This document shows positions 27,310 through 39,065 of a stretch of 64,000 bases of DNA, in pieces. Numbering within the stretch: position 1 is the stretch's first letter; every line of letters starts with the position of its first letter. The notes below the pieces were generated by a model, which was not told where the DNA came from, searched no databases, and was given only the letters and a program-made list of their open reading frames with translations. Both the position numbers and the translations under genes were made by a program. This DNA comes from Byssochlamys sp. IMV 00236 (Eukaryota; Ascomycota; Eurotiomycetes; Eurotiales; Thermoascaceae), in contig MSJH02000810.1 of assembly GCA_001931875.2 (NCBI GenBank), forward strand, positions 569,535 through 633,534, written 5' to 3'.

Positions 27310-27603
27310 TCGGGTTCACTCTAACATCATCGTGTACAATTTAAGACCACTGCGAATGGTTCTCTGCGGTCAACATAATGCACCATGGATGCTGGATGTC
27401 ATGACGAGGAAAAGTTAGAGCCAAAAAAGTTCGAATGACATATGAAGCATGATCAAAATAACGATATAATGGAAGTTTGAAGGACGAACCATGACGGGTG
27501 CATCTGCAGGAGGATCCATGTCCATTTCTCTTCTGGCTCCTTTTTTTCTGGCGTTTCCTGTTCTTCATTTCGTTTCTGCGGTTGTTCCTTTTGGACCCGT
27601 TTT

Positions 27604-28156
27604 ATGTCTTCTTCGTATAGTCGTTTGTAACTGAGATGTTTGACTTGCATTTGTCCAAGCGCGTATAGTATACTTATCGTGCCGTAATAGACTAGGGGAA
27701 AAGCAGCATTCCATCTTCATTCTGAGATCTCGGCGGGTTGTTACTAGCCTCAACTGTACAAAATCCCAGTTATAGACATAGGATCAAGAGTGACTACAGT
27801 AAAACAGAGGAAGCTGATATTGCCTTTGAGAAACAGGCTAGGCTTCTAAGGGAATATTGGAAATTGAAGTATATGGGTGCCGCCAAGCACAAAAGGAAGG
27901 TATGTATGTACATACATCTACGTATCTCATATTGATATCAATATGAAGCACCAAATTTCCCATATTGCGGTTATACACGGTCCAGAATACATTATCGACT
28001 TGTTCCTTGTCGTGCCAGATTGACGAACTAAGCTTTTCGAAGTCGGTTGAGCACCCAGCCTTTATGGCCGAGGGTATCTCCCCATCAGCATCAAGCAGAT
28101 ATTTGGAATACGCGGAAAATGCGATGAAAAAGAAGAGATGCGGAGTAGAAGTATAA
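27604..28156 (+). CDS. Possible small unrecognised protein (tentative three-exon model)
   Basis: Two stretches look coding: 27776-27899, reading SDYSKTEEADIAFEKQARLL then REYWKLKYMGAAKHKRK, and 28019-28156, reading IDELSFSKSVEHPAFMAEG and on to KKKRCGVEV-stop. They join in the same frame across a 119-nt intron with a GTATGT donor and a CCAG acceptor. The amino-acid composition is normal and charged, unlike chance frames nearby. No methionine lies upstream in the first stretch. One possible first exon is ATGTCTTCTTC (27604-27614), spliced from a weak GTATAG donor to 27776, giving 90 residues. Family and function are unknown. It could be the remnant of a larger gene instead. It sits 295 bp downstream of eIF5B on the same strand. 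Confidence 0.38.
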
Positions 28157-28422
28157 AGAAAAAAGGATTACCGCTAATTCAACTCTCACCTGATCTAGTG
28201 GAATATCATTATAATGAGGACCACACCACATAGTGATTGGTATCGATTTAAACTAAAGAACAACAACCAACGGAATATTGGCATGCTTCTTAACCATCTT
28301 TTCACAAGAGATTTCTAACACACAAGTATAATACAAACAAACCGCAACAAGCAAGCACGCAGAACTATAGCCTGATGTCAAAACTGCTACCAATAAATAC
28401 CCTCGAGTAGTCCCGCCTAGAT

Positions 28423-28452
28423 AGTAAGTAAGTAAGTAAGTAGGTAGGTAAG
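28423..28452. repeat. Tetranucleotide microsatellite (AGTA/AGGT)n
   Basis: About seven units of AGTA, the last ones drifting to AGGT, end immediately beside the rhodanese stop codon (28455-28453), so the repeat lies at the start of its 3'UTR. Confidence 0.9.
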
Positions 28453-29231
28453 TTACTCCTCCGGCTCCCACTTCTCAACCTTTCCTCCGCGCTCAGCCCA
28501 ATCAAGCCAACTACCATCATACACTCCGATTCTGGCAGGATCATAACCAGCCTGCGCAGCAAGCTGGGCTGCAGCGCGGGCTCTCACTCCGGCTTTGCAG
28601 TAAAATACCAAGTTTCGCTTGGCTTCCTCTTCGGAAACTCCAGGCTTCGGGAAACCGAATCGGGTCTCGAACTCTTCGGGAGTGAGGAATAGAGCGTCGG
28701 GCTGGGAGGCAAGTGGGATCGAGACGGCAGAGGGGATAATGCCGGTTGAAGAGAGTTCGACGGGTTCGCGGACGTCAATCAGGATTGCATCCCGGCGGGG
28801 AAGGGCGGCGTTGATCTGTATGTACAAAATTGATTTCAACGATTAGTTCTTTATATAGAGAAAGAAAATTGTAGAGTATATTACTCATGAGATCAAAGTA
28901 ACGAGATAGATAGAATAGAACAGAATCAAAAGAGACGACGTACATCTTCGAATCCCCACTGCTTCCATTCCGGTGCGTCTCCTTCACCCTTCTGGCTCTG
29001 CCATCGGACTTGCTGCAGCTGGTTCATCCGCGACGTCCACGTCCTCTGAACAAATGAGATCTGCTCATTCTTGCGTCCGACGCGCAGAGCCCAAGCTGGT
29101 GATGGGACCGCCGCGCTCTTTAACCCTCTTTGGCATGAACAGAGGACGTTTGAGATAGTGCCATTGCGTGGAGTGGTCGGCCGGACCAAGGCGCGGGACG
29201 CCAGGGTCGTGAAAGATCGAGGGGCGGACAT
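28453..29231 (-). CDS. Mitochondrial rhodanese-domain protein (single domain)
   Basis: Two exons (29231-28944, 28815-28453) give 216 residues. The first ~75 residues are basic and Ser/Thr/Arg-rich with no acidic residues (MSAPRSFTTLASRALVRP), a strong mitochondrial presequence. One rhodanese domain follows: ILIDVREPVEL, then the active-site loop FYCKAGVRARAA with the persulfide-forming Cys at residue 169, and YDGSWLDWAERGG. This is the size and layout of yeast Rdl1/Rdl2-type thiosulfate sulfurtransferases, which move sulfane sulfur between thiosulfate and acceptors. The CxxGxR loop is intact, so it is likely active. The intron lies between the targeting peptide and the catalytic domain. Confidence 0.9.
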
Positions 29232-30019
29232 TGGTGCTTTTGGTCAATTGATGTGAGCGTGATTTTAATTTGACTACTCACAATGATAGGTTAGGGACAG
29301 AGTCAGCTTTAGAAAAAGGACAGACAAGACGAGTTAGATTGAAAGATTGCGAGCACATTGCTTCTCCGCTCGGTAAGTAACTTAATCATAGTTAAGTTAA
29401 GCTAAGCCTGGCGGACCTCGGATGATGTCAGCAGTGACCGCACAGAAAGAGGGCTTAGAAGTAGTAAATTGGAACCAATTGTATGTTGATTATTATTTTT
29501 CAAGTCAAAAAGACCAAATTATGTGAAAATGACCAGAAGAAAAAAAAAAAAAAAGGTGGAACTGTTATTATAATTACGTCTATGTCATATACATGTTCTA
29601 CTCCGCCCGTAAGTCCATAACCCTAAATCAACAGCAGCAGCATTCGGCGTCCGACGCGTGCTGCTGTGATATCCATTTTCGCTGACGGTCTTCGAGCTTC
29701 GGAGCCCTCCCGATCGTCATTGCGTTCAGCGGAGGGTATCTCGGAGTGTCAATGGATAAAGAAGAAACGCACGCTATCCAGACTTGCGCTGGGTGGGCGT
29801 GGAATAGCCCGTGGGCTGTTTGAAGAAAAGCAAATCGTTGCAATTCTATCTCCGGGACAGATGAGCAGAGCAGACAGACGGCTAGCACATGTCTCTAGTG
29901 GCCCATCTGCTCCATTCTCTACCCATGATTTTCGGTTTAAGTTGCAATCACAGTCATGCCAAGTGTCGTTGCACTAAGCGACCTGCCCAGCGTTTCATTT
30001 CGTAACCGGCATTAACTAC
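29232..30019. other. Intergenic, 788 bp
   Basis: Rhodanese promoter and erg5 3' flank. It contains an A14 run at 29541-29554. A 103-codon frame at 29666-29977 has no ATG at its start and no recognisable domain, so it is not called. Confidence 0.5.
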
Positions 30020-31853
30020 TTACTCGCGAGGACGGAAGACAAGAGGGCAATCATCCTGAATATTGTTAGCTCCATGCAATTAGCGACAAAGACAGATGGA
30101 GACTCACCTGCGGGAAGATAGTGGCGAACACTTTGATTTCCTCCGACTGCGGAGTGGGGTGGTGCACCCAGTCCATGTGCATACTGGCCTTGCCGATCAT
30201 AGCCATAAGGTTGAGCTGAGCATACTGTTGACCCAAGCAGTAGTGGGGACCAGTACCGAACACGAGCCAGTTCTTGGTCTGCTTCTCGGCGTCACCGGTG
30301 ATCCAACGGTCAGGGTTGAAGGTGTCAGGCTCCGGGTAGGCTTCTGGGTCATGGGTTGCAGGCCACACAGAAGGAACAATCATCGAACCCTTGGGGATGG
30401 TGTAGTTCTCGGTGATGGGGAAGTCCTTCTTGACCATGTAGGGAACCATGATGACAGGAGGGCGGTAGCGAAGAATCTCCTTCACAACAGCACGGGTGTA
30501 TGGCAAGTTGTCCATGAGATCCATAGAAAGCTTGACGTTACGGTCGCCACCGCGGGCGCGGAGGTTCTCCTCGCGGACCTTGTCAAGGACCTCAGGGCGG
30601 TCAGCCATAACTTGGAAGAGCCAGGTGCTAGCGGCGCTGGTCGCATCCTGAGACGCAAACAGGAAAGTGAAGATAGTCTGAGCAATCTCATAGTCGCTGA
30701 AGTCACGCAGAACCATGGGCGGCTTCTCAGAGTCATCGACGGCGATACCCTTCTCGACCTTCTCACGATACTTGGCAGAGTCCTGCTGGGCCTTGATCCA
30801 GGCGTCCATAATGCACGTGATATCACCACCACTGGCCATGCGAACCTTGCTCTTAGCCGCACACTTGGCGAATTCGTCCATGACCATATCAGCGGCCTTC
30901 TTGCCGTACCAGGTCTTAGTGTACGGCAGGATGATGGGGAAGTTGACCAACTCGAGGGCGGCAGTGATGAGGTAGTAGTCGTCCGCGATCTTCTTGATCG
31001 CCTCGTCGCTCATGTAGTAGCCAACAAAGGTGCGGCAGGAAAGCGCGCACATGAGTTCACGGAAGTCAGCCATCCAAGGGATGGGCTCGTAGTTGTTCCC
31101 CTTGGACTTCTCGATGAACGACTTGAAATAGCTGTCATAGACCTGCTCCATTGCTGGGAGGTACAGAGAGATAGCCTGGCGAGTGAACAGACCGTTCAGT
31201 CCCTTGCGGTACTCAACGTGGGCCTTTCCATCCAGGAAGACCCAGTTGGTCTCGCCTAGGAGTTTGTGCGCGGCATCCACCACGCAGGGTTTCGCATAGG
31301 TGGGCGAATTGAAGACCTTCCGGGACATGTCGCGAGTCGAAGCGATAACGACGAATCTGATTGGCTATTAGACCAGGTCGGATATATGAGAAATGTCGAG
31401 GCGTCGCGTCTACTTACTTGTGGAAGACGGAAACACAGCTGAGCTCTCCGCTGTCCCATTTCGCCTTGTACTCATGGAACTTGGGACAGACAGACTGAAG
31501 GAATGGGCCCATAAAGGGGATCTTCATGGCCGGTCCAACGATGGAACCCTTGAGCCAGATGTACTTGACTATAGTGATGAACGTGCATTAGCTCCCGGAA
31601 CAGACTCAGTCAACTCAATGGCAGTGATATTCTGCGCATCCTACTGCTGCACAGCTGCGGATGCGCAGACATCGTATCAGGAGCGTTACGTACTCTGATC
31701 ATATGCGACAGCGGCGATAATCAAGGCCAGGATAGCCGTCCAGCCCGTGAAGCCATTGTAGATGGTCTTCAACAGAGTCGACGGATCAGCCAGCTGCGCC
31801 GTGATGGTCGCATCCGCGGACGGGGAGGCAAAGCTCCCGTTGACTTGAGCCAT
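30020..31853 (-). CDS. erg5: Cytochrome P450 61, sterol C-22 desaturase (Erg5)
   Basis: Four exons (31853-31694, 31568-31418, 31356-30108, 30055-30020) give 531 residues. The N-terminus has a luminal stretch, then the membrane anchor [15 protein letters not shown]. The I-helix [11 protein letters not shown] (~residue 338), the Exx[10 protein letters not shown] (~396) and the heme loop [15 protein letters not shown] (~468, Cys thiolate) are all intact. The final 11 residues, [11 protein letters not shown], come from a 36-nt exon. Erg5 introduces the C22-C23 double bond of the ergosterol side chain at the ER, using NADPH-P450 reductase. The alternative start seven codons upstream is not an ATG; the ATG at 31853 is used. 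Confidence 0.96.
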
Positions 31854-32666
31854 GATGAATGGATTGTTGATCAATGGTGTCCGTCCAGGAGGAGGTTCTC
31901 GGGACCGGCAAGGGGTACGCCAAGGTCCAGGTTCAGGGCTCAGAGTAACCCGGCGATGGACGCTGGCAGATAAAGACCTGAAGAATCACAGGCAATGACA
32001 GAGCGAGAGACGAATGGGCGGGAGAGAAGAAATATGAAATAAGTAAGAAATATTAAGACAGCAGCGCAAGTAGCGAAAAAGGAGGGACCCGTCGTGGAAA
32101 TGAAAAGCCCCGGGAATCCACCGGACCAAACAGGGAGGCGCTTGGATGATCCCGCCTAAGCCGTGGGGGCTGGACGCTAGAGTAATCCACGCGTTGTGCC
32201 TGGCGGACTGTATCACCAGAGATCTTCGGATGTCACGGATCCGGTTGCACTGTCTGGCAATGCGGGTGGGATGTGAATCTGAGGCTTGGACGGAGGATAA
32301 AAGACAGGAGAACCAACATCCGAGGCGGCTGGAAGGAGGAGAAGCAGAGTAAATACTCTTATCTATCTAGGGTTATTATTGTGGGTGCCAAGAACTGCCT
32401 GAGGCCGCCACAATCCGCTCCGGGCGGCACGTGGAGGGACAAGTTATGATCATCGACGAGTCTGGTATACTCTATAACTAATAATAATAACTAGGCGCTG
32501 ATCTGGGCAAAGGACAACTGGGGATACAACTCATTGGGATATCGAAGCATATTTTTTCATCTAGTTATCATAACAGACGCAAACCTCGACCATACCGTCT
32601 CATTATCTCCTTCATGATGCAACAACTACATGGTGAGAAGTAGACAGCGTAACAGGGCTACTGTGA
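31854..32666. promoter_or_regulatory. erg5 promoter region, 813 bp
   Basis: This lies between the erg5 start and the srp68 stop. It contains one CACGTG E-box palindrome at 32428-32433, 575 bp from the erg5 ATG. I found no clear pair of SrbA-type or CGG-N12-CCG (AtrR-type) sites. Confidence 0.45.
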
Positions 32667-34614
32667 TTACCGGCCAAAGGGAAACCATCCACGTCGTCCT
32701 TCTTTCTTTTCTTCCGGTGCAGCTGTCTCTGCGACAGCCTGTCGTGACGCAGCCGCTCCCTCGCGAGGGTAATCGATATAGTTGAATGCGACATCAAGGA
32801 AGAGAGGTTTGACCGGAATGGGCTGCATCTTGGGCGGATAAGGCACGATGTTGTTCAGGTCGAGCGTGTCGGCGGTGTACTCGTTCATGGAGTCGAGGAC
32901 AGACGAATAAGCACCTGATCCGGCTGTTTCTGATCCGGACAGCCTCTCTAGCGTCACCAAGCCGCGGTATTGTGCCACCAGACCCCGAAGGACAGACCCC
33001 ACTGCTTGGATTTGCGGAGAGGAAATGTCAAGCCGCGGTGGTCCGTCAACCTCAGGAGCGGCCTGTTGTGCTGACAGTGAAGTGGAAGCCAAGTCAAGAG
33101 CCCGCGCAAATAGTGCGAGAGCATTCTTTGGTCTCTCCAAAATACTGTGAGAGCGTCCAATGGCAAAGCATCTATAGCTTCAAGTTAGTGTAACTGGCAA
33201 GGACTCATATAAGCACGGGATATCATACCTTAAAGCCCGGAAATAGGACCGCTTGCCCTCCAGCTCACGAACGAAATCAGCGTCACCCGCGACACCGGGC
33301 AGTTCCTGGACAATATCCAAGTTCTGGAGAGTCGAGTCGTACAGAGCCACCTTCTCTCGCAGCTTGGACAGCTTCTTCCCAGTCCGCTCCTCCCTCTTCA
33401 CGCCACCCTTGCCTCTTTTGGTGGTCTTGGTCTGCTCAGAATCAAAGTGCAGGCCGTCTTGGTCGCCGCATAGGACACGGTTGCGCCCGACTCTCCACCC
33501 GATGAGAGCGTAATTGACGGCCGTCCGAGTAATCTGCAGAGCTTGCATTCTCTTGTCGCCTAGTTCCACCCCCTCCCCGGCAAGTTCATCAATTGCAGCC
33601 TTTGTAGCGTCCACTGTATCCTGACTCGCACTGATTACGCTGTCGTAGGCGGCAGCTTTGTCTCTAGGAAGAGCAGACTTTCCGGCACCTGTAAGCCAGG
33701 CAGACAGACGGGACTCAGCCTCAGATGTAGCTGCTAGAGCTTGTGATATAGATGCGTCTTCAATTGGAACGGTCCGGTTGCGCCAGGTGATGCTCTCAGG
33801 CAGCTTTTGGATCTCTCCGTCAGTAGTTCGTTTCGCGCCCACTCCCTCTTCGCTGAGGCAAGCTGGGTCGATCTTCTCAACCTCAGCGCGAGCATCTCCA
33901 CTGGAGGGAAAGAACTGGATGGCTAGAGATGGAACGGCCTTGGAACGAGGTAGCTTGAGCTGATACGCTGCGTAGCGGATACTCGGGTCAATGGTGCCGG
34001 AGAGCAGTTCCCGATAAGCATCCTTCTTGTCCTTTTGGCTCAGCAGTGTGTAGATAACTCGGGCAACAGAGAAGTTTTGAATGCTCTCTTCCCATCTCTG
34101 CTTTTCGAACCACAGTGCGCCTGAGATCGATGCCAGGTATGCACGTGCCTCGAGCAGGTCGATGTCGCTCGCGTGAGAAGCTGGATGGTCTTGAAGCAGA
34201 GTCACAAGCTGGGAGGCATAGCCGCTCGCCTTGTGTAGGCGCGTAATGATGTGGCGTCTCGTGGCACCGGCAATTCCTTTCGCTGAGGGATCTGCCGAAT
34301 GAACTGACTTCATATACATCGCATTGGCCCATGCCCGCTCCGAACTGAGCAGCAGAAGATGAACATAACTGCGCAGGGAAATTAGCACTTTGCACGTTCG
34401 AATGGCACATCACAAGTACATACGCTACGTTACTGGCGACATCTTCAGCTGTCACTGGAGGCTTGGCTGTGTACTTGCGGCCTTTGGGTGTGGTCTGCGC
34501 AAGCTTCTTGCGGACGGTGTGCAGTCGGCGGGTGGTTTGCGCACGGTAAGTGTTGTAATCCCCAACCAAAAACGCCTGTTGTCGCCGCGAATATATGAAA
34601 TCGGTAATCTCCAT
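32667..34614 (-). CDS. srp68: Signal recognition particle subunit SRP68
   Basis: Three exons (34614-34424, 34368-33229, 33171-32667) give 611 residues. The opening MEITDFIYSRRQQAFLVGDY followed by YRAQTTRRLHTVRKKL is the conserved basic RNA-binding start of SRP68. YVHLLLLSSERAWANAM, the helical repeat core and NYALIGWRVGRNRVL are also diagnostic. The C-terminal part (PIPVKPLFLDVAFNYIDYP) is the segment that binds SRP72. SRP68/72 sits on the S-domain of 7S RNA and is needed for targeting to the ER. The tail ends EEKKEGRRGWFPFGR. It is divergent from the PPR gene across 515 bp. Confidence 0.94.
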
Positions 34615-35129
34615 GGCTCCTATAATTCGAGGATGAAGCCTCCTTGGAGCTGAAGTGGCCTGGGGACTTGAAAACGGGATCTGATGTCTGTCCCGGCCTG
34701 TGGTGCAGTGTTGTCCCTCTGGCGTGGTGGTCAGTTCTCGGGCAAACTAATTAGCCGACCAGTCCATCACTTCCGCAGGATCTTTTGGTGGAACTTCTTC
34801 CGCGAGCTTACTGTCGCCGGAAAACATCTCAGAGCTACCAACAGCAGCATCACCGGCGTGAGACAAAGCTGTCTAGCTGAGTCTTCTGCTGACAGTTACC
34901 TGCCCCATACTGTTTTTTCCCTCTACCTCTATCTCGCAAGCCCAACAGATCTCGAAGTGGGCCTGTTGGCATTTTCTGGTGTCCGTACCACCCGACTGGT
35001 CTCAACGGAATACCGCCCACGACCACCGCTGACATTGAGGCCACCATACTAGAGTTTAGAACACGATATGTTGTGCGCCGTTTCTCAATCTCGGTGATCC
35101 CGCTTTGAAGCTGCAAGCAATTGAGGGTG
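34615..35129. promoter_or_regulatory. Shared srp68 / PPR-gene divergent promoter, 515 bp
   Basis: Start codons of the two genes face away from each other here. No coding evidence and no outstanding motif. Confidence 0.5.
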
Positions 35130-38100
35130 ATGCTCGAGCGGGCTTCCGGATGTCTCGAGAACGCAGGGCAGCGTCTCCTCCGGGACTCCAGTGGGCCAAT
35201 TCGCAGTCGAAAATCGCTGCACCCGCGCTTCTGGAATTATAAAACTACGGAGCCAGACTATTCATTATGGTCCTTGACCCCTATCCAGGGTTCGGGAGGA
35301 CGTTCGCCTCGCGTCTTGAGGTCTGCCCAACGACCGAGCTCTGCTTCCGAGGATGCGAATAGTCCCTTTTTGGATTTTTTGTACCCTCCACGGACGCGAG
35401 ACTTTGCAGCCTCCTGGCTGGTACGTCCGGGAAGACGAGTTGCGGTGCGGAAGAGGAGACAGTTGATACCAAACGTGGTACGACCTTACACTTCCGAGGC
35501 CATTCACCTTCTCGAAGATATCCCAAAGCCCTTCTCAAACGCGGAAGTCGCTGTTCCCCAGAGCCAAGATGACAAGGAAAAGCAGACAGCGGAATTGCTG
35601 AAGGTCCTAGGTGCCAACTCCCTTCCAGACTATGACAAGGCATGGAGGCTCTATGCAAACTCGGGACAAGGACCGGAATTACTTTCAAATCTTCTGCTAT
35701 ACCTGAGCAATTCAGAAAGGAGAGTCGATCGAAGACGTATGAGACGACTATTCGACAGGATCCCGCTGAACGACCGTCCTCCCGAGGCCTACACGCACAT
35801 GATCAAGTCGCTGTTGCGCTCTGGGGATCATACGGATGTAAGAAACATATGCAAGGAAGCAATGTCAAGGGGAATTGGAACTCAGTCATGGACCATCGCG
35901 TTTACCTTCTTCGTCGAGACAAGGAGGTGGGAAGAGGCGCTGGCTTTATGGGGATTTCGGCCTCATGAATTAGAACATAACCCGTCACATGCTGCGCTGT
36001 CCGAGCTTCACTTCTCGCCAGAGCTTCCGCGTTTGGTTTTGGCGTATGCTGAATATCTTAAAGAGAAAGGGGATGGTAATGAGAACGGCGAAGCCGCATC
36101 ATTAGCTCAGTTCCTACTCACTTTTCTCTTCAAGTCGCCCGATATGATGCGAAACATGGCCATAGAGACGACGTTGCAACTGAACCGGGTTTTCAAGCAG
36201 TTAGACCTCCTCAAACCCACTCACTACTTTGATGCTATAGAGACTCTACTCTTGGCTGAGGTCCGGTCGACGGCCGTGAAATCAGTGGTTGTCTATAGGA
36301 ATTTCCGCTTCCTGATCCCTGATCAAAAACCTCCTCAGAAACTCCTAAGAAAGATGCTAAGAATACTGGCTTCCTTTGAAGTTTCGCAGAGCGTTCTCTA
36401 TTTGCTTGACGAATACGCGGCCCTCTATGGGAAACCCGACATTGAGGCCTACAGACAGGCACTATTGGCTTTCGCTAGAGTTAGCGACGTTGAACACGTT
36501 TACGAGGTCTTCGAACGACTGTTAAAAGATCACGGAAACCCCCGAAGCCGATTCCTTCTGACCCCACTGCTCTATGTACACGCCAAATCCGGGAGGGTGG
36601 ACAGTACACTGCGCGAATTTAGAAGAATATCCGAGGAGTTCGACATGCAGCCCAACACCGTGTGCTGGAATATCGTCCTTACGGCCTTTGCAAATGCGTG
36701 GGATATTGCCGGTGCTTTCCGCACATTTGAGCGTATGCTGGAAAGCGGTGTTGAACCAGATTCTCACAGCTTTGGGACATTGATGGGACTCTGCGCGAAT
36801 AAGGGTGATCTGGACGGTGTTCTCCACCTGTTTACAGTTGCTAAGGAGCGACAAGTGAAAATTACGACCCCTCTCATCGACACGATAGTCGAGGCTTGCT
36901 GCAATAACCAGAAATTAGAAGATGCAGAAACTGTGGCAGAGGCTTGTCTGGATCTGAATGTTACGGGGTCACGGGTTCGGATGTGGAACATGCTCTTATG
37001 GAGTTACGCGTGTAGAGCCGACCTGATATCCATGTCAAGAATCCAGTCTCGCATGCAAGCAGCTGGTATTCAGCCTGATGGTATGACCTACGCAGCTCTT
37101 ATGCTGAGCCTAGTAGTCATCGGAAGGCCTGACTCTGCTCGACGTCTTTTGAGGACTCTTCATCAGAGTCACCGCATGCACGCCATTGAATTTCACTACG
37201 CCATAGTCCTATTTGGATATGTGAAAGCCAGGAACCGTGACATGGTATATGTCATCTATCGTGAGATCCTTGAACGTTTTGAGAAGCCTGGGGTTAGTTC
37301 GCGGCTTCTAGCTTTCAAGAGTGTCATCGAACGTGACTTGCAATTGATCAGGGAAGGTCGTGGATCAAAAGATGGTACGAAGCCACGTCTAGCGAAATCC
37401 GAGGCTTTTCTGGCAGAGACCATTGCCGAATACGACATGAACAGTTTGGTCTCAAAGCATCCGCAGCACGGGTCGACTAGGCTATCTATCAAAGAAGCAT
37501 TCCCTTCCATGTACTATGAATATATCATCACGGCATACGGTGCGGCAGGAGCCATGGATAGGGTAAAGGAATTGTTCGACGAATACAACACGGTCGTGCC
37601 CGCTCTCACTCAAGGCCAAGCCGACCAAGCCCCTCCACTTCGTCTACTTTCTTCTTTGATGTTCGCGCACTTGAAGGCCGGGCAATATAGCAAGGTTGAG
37701 GACTGTTGGAAGATGGCCTCGGAACGAGCTCTGGAAATATCTAAGCGCCCGGCCGTTGAATCATGGATTCCGAAGACGAGGCCAACAATAGAAGCGCCTC
37801 AGCAGCCCCCTCAACCTTCATTGCCTGGCTCCGTTCAGAGTCAAGGGACACTGGTTCTGGATTCTCCAACCAGACTAATGGATGAAACTGATGCGGCAAC
37901 ACCTATACTGCAGTCACGCCGCTTCATACTGTCAAGATGCCTGTCTCTATATATGAGATCCTTGGCTTATCGAAACCAGACACGGAAAATCTCGGACGTC
38001 ATCGCGGATATCGAGAGCGCCGGGTTTTCCTTAACGACCCACAACTGGTCTACCTATGTGCAGATGCTTACCACTTCCGAGAGAAGCTCTGACCAGTTTA

Positions 38101-39065
38101 AGGCGTTCACCATTTTCGAAGAGAAGTTTATGCCTAATTTCCCTGGGTGGAGGGCTCTTCGTAAAGGATTTGGCGTCAGACCAGAAGGAGTGCCTGCGAC
38201 AATCGATGAAGTGGAAGATCCTCGAAGGGGGCACCTTCGCGGATATCTGGGTAAAGCCGGGCGCAAAATCTGGAGCAAAGTGCAACCCGATTTCATGCAG
38301 CCTACGTACATCACTATGATCTATCTCAGTTCCGCCTTACTTGACTTCCGCGAAAGGAGCATCGTTGACGGTGGCGCCGAATTGAGGGCATTATATACGG
38401 CCGCTCCACAGACTATCCAGGCGATTGCTGATATGCCCTATCTTCGAGACAAATTTCAGGGTGTTCTTCTCCGTCGCCGCGAAGAGCGTGGTGACAAGAC
38501 GGCTACTATGGAACCATATGAGTATTTTGTGTGGACTGGTGGTGTTCTCGGCGTCGAAGGCCAGTCCCGAATTGTTACGGAATCAGGTGATCTTGAGACA
38601 CTGGATGACGAGGCAGTGATTGAGAAGGGAGATCCTTCTGCATTTGCATCACAGCAGCCTTCTGAGAACGGCCACGCGAGCGATTCATTTGAAGAAGACT
38701 CGGAGGCGGATCATAATGAGGCGCAGTCGATTCATATCAGCGATGCAGAAGCGGTTGAGACTCCAAGGGAGACACTTGCCGTTCAAGATGAACAGGACAT
38801 GGAGGCAGAAACTCTCCTGCATAACAAGCGCCGGAATTCAGACACTGATGTTTTCCAGCAAGATGGTTCAGTGGAGTTTGACAAAGGACAACGCTGGATT
38901 GACATTTTGTCCTTGATCCGGTCCGAGCGTGGCCTCCGCGACAAACAGCCCGTCGAGAAGGGTGCGGAGAGGAAGTCTCTCACCGACCAGTCCACGACCG
39001 CTGACGGTTCAGAAGCCAACTCTTCAGCTACATTGAATCATGAACGGATGAATGAAGAGCTGTGA
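35130..39065 (+). CDS. Mitochondrial pentatricopeptide-repeat protein (Cya5/Pet309-like)
   Basis: One uninterrupted exon gives 1311 residues. The frame also runs upstream, but the first ATG is 35130 (MLERASGCL). The N-terminal ~120 residues are Arg/Ser-rich and fit mitochondrial targeting. PPR motifs are clear in the centre, e.g. NTVCWNIVLTAFANAWDIA with GVEPDSHSFGTLMGLCANKG (~residues 508-560) and GIQPDGMTYAALMLSLVVIG. The layout and length match the fungal Cya5 / yeast Pet309 group, which binds the COX1 mRNA and activates its translation. The last ~200 residues are acidic and low-complexity (EEDSEADHNEAQ). Ortholog status is inferred from architecture. Confidence 0.82.
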   Translation: MLERASGCLENAGQRLLRDSSGPIRSRKSLHPRFWNYKTTEPDYSLWSLTPIQGSGGRSPRVLRSAQRPSSASEDANSPFLDFLYPPRTRDFAASWLVRPGRRVAVRKRRQLIPNVVRPYTSEAIHLLEDIPKPFSNAEVAVPQSQDDKEKQTAELLKVLGANSLPDYDKAWRLYANSGQGPELLSNLLLYLSNSERRVDRRRMRRLFDRIPLNDRPPEAYTHMIKSLLRSGDHTDVRNICKEAMSRGIGTQSWTIAFTFFVETRRWEEALALWGFRPHELEHNPSHAALSELHFSPELPRLVLAYAEYLKEKGDGNENGEAASLAQFLLTFLFKSPDMMRNMAIETTLQLNRVFKQLDLLKPTHYFDAIETLLLAEVRSTAVKSVVVYRNFRFLIPDQKPPQKLLRKMLRILASFEVSQSVLYLLDEYAALYGKPDIEAYRQALLAFARVSDVEHVYEVFERLLKDHGNPRSRFLLTPLLYVHAKSGRVDSTLREFRRISEEFDMQPNTVCWNIVLTAFANAWDIAGAFRTFERMLESGVEPDSHSFGTLMGLCANKGDLDGVLHLFTVAKERQVKITTPLIDTIVEACCNNQKLEDAETVAEACLDLNVTGSRVRMWNMLLWSYACRADLISMSRIQSRMQAAGIQPDGMTYAALMLSLVVIGRPDSARRLLRTLHQSHRMHAIEFHYAIVLFGYVKARNRDMVYVIYREILERFEKPGVSSRLLAFKSVIERDLQLIREGRGSKDGTKPRLAKSEAFLAETIAEYDMNSLVSKHPQHGSTRLSIKEAFPSMYYEYIITAYGAAGAMDRVKELFDEYNTVVPALTQGQADQAPPLRLLSSLMFAHLKAGQYSKVEDCWKMASERALEISKRPAVESWIPKTRPTIEAPQQPPQPSLPGSVQSQGTLVLDSPTRLMDETDAATPILQSRRFILSRCLSLYMRSLAYRNQTRKISDVIADIESAGFSLTTHNWSTYVQMLTTSERSSDQFKAFTIFEEKFMPNFPGWRALRKGFGVRPEGVPATIDEVEDPRRGHLRGYLGKAGRKIWSKVQPDFMQPTYITMIYLSSALLDFRERSIVDGGAELRALYTAAPQTIQAIADMPYLRDKFQGVLLRRREERGDKTATMEPYEYFVWTGGVLGVEGQSRIVTESGDLETLDDEAVIEKGDPSAFASQQPSENGHASDSFEEDSEADHNEAQSIHISDAEAVETPRETLAVQDEQDMEAETLLHNKRRNSDTDVFQQDGSVEFDKGQRWIDILSLIRSERGLRDKQPVEKGAERKSLTDQSTTADGSEANSSATLNHERMNEEL

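Larger units (their letters stand above)
27310..28452. other. Region downstream of eIF5B, 1.1 kb
   Basis: Apart from the tentative small gene, this holds AT-rich sequence and a tetranucleotide repeat at its right edge. No other coding signal was seen. Confidence 0.45.

Noticed and set aside
29666..29977. 103-codon plus-strand frame between the rhodanese and erg5
   Set aside because: No ATG start, no recognisable motif, no splice partner.
30096..31259. 387-codon open frame on the plus strand
   Set aside because: It lies exactly opposite erg5, whose P450 motifs are all on the minus strand. It is an antisense shadow produced by biased codon use.
15705..32192. Shared 12-mer CCACGCGTTGTG at two distant spacers
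   Set aside because: Many 12-mers are expected to recur by chance in 64 kb.
32428..32433. CACGTG as a sterol-regulatory site for erg5
   Set aside because: A single E-box 575 bp away is weak evidence; no accompanying SrbA or AtrR-type motif.
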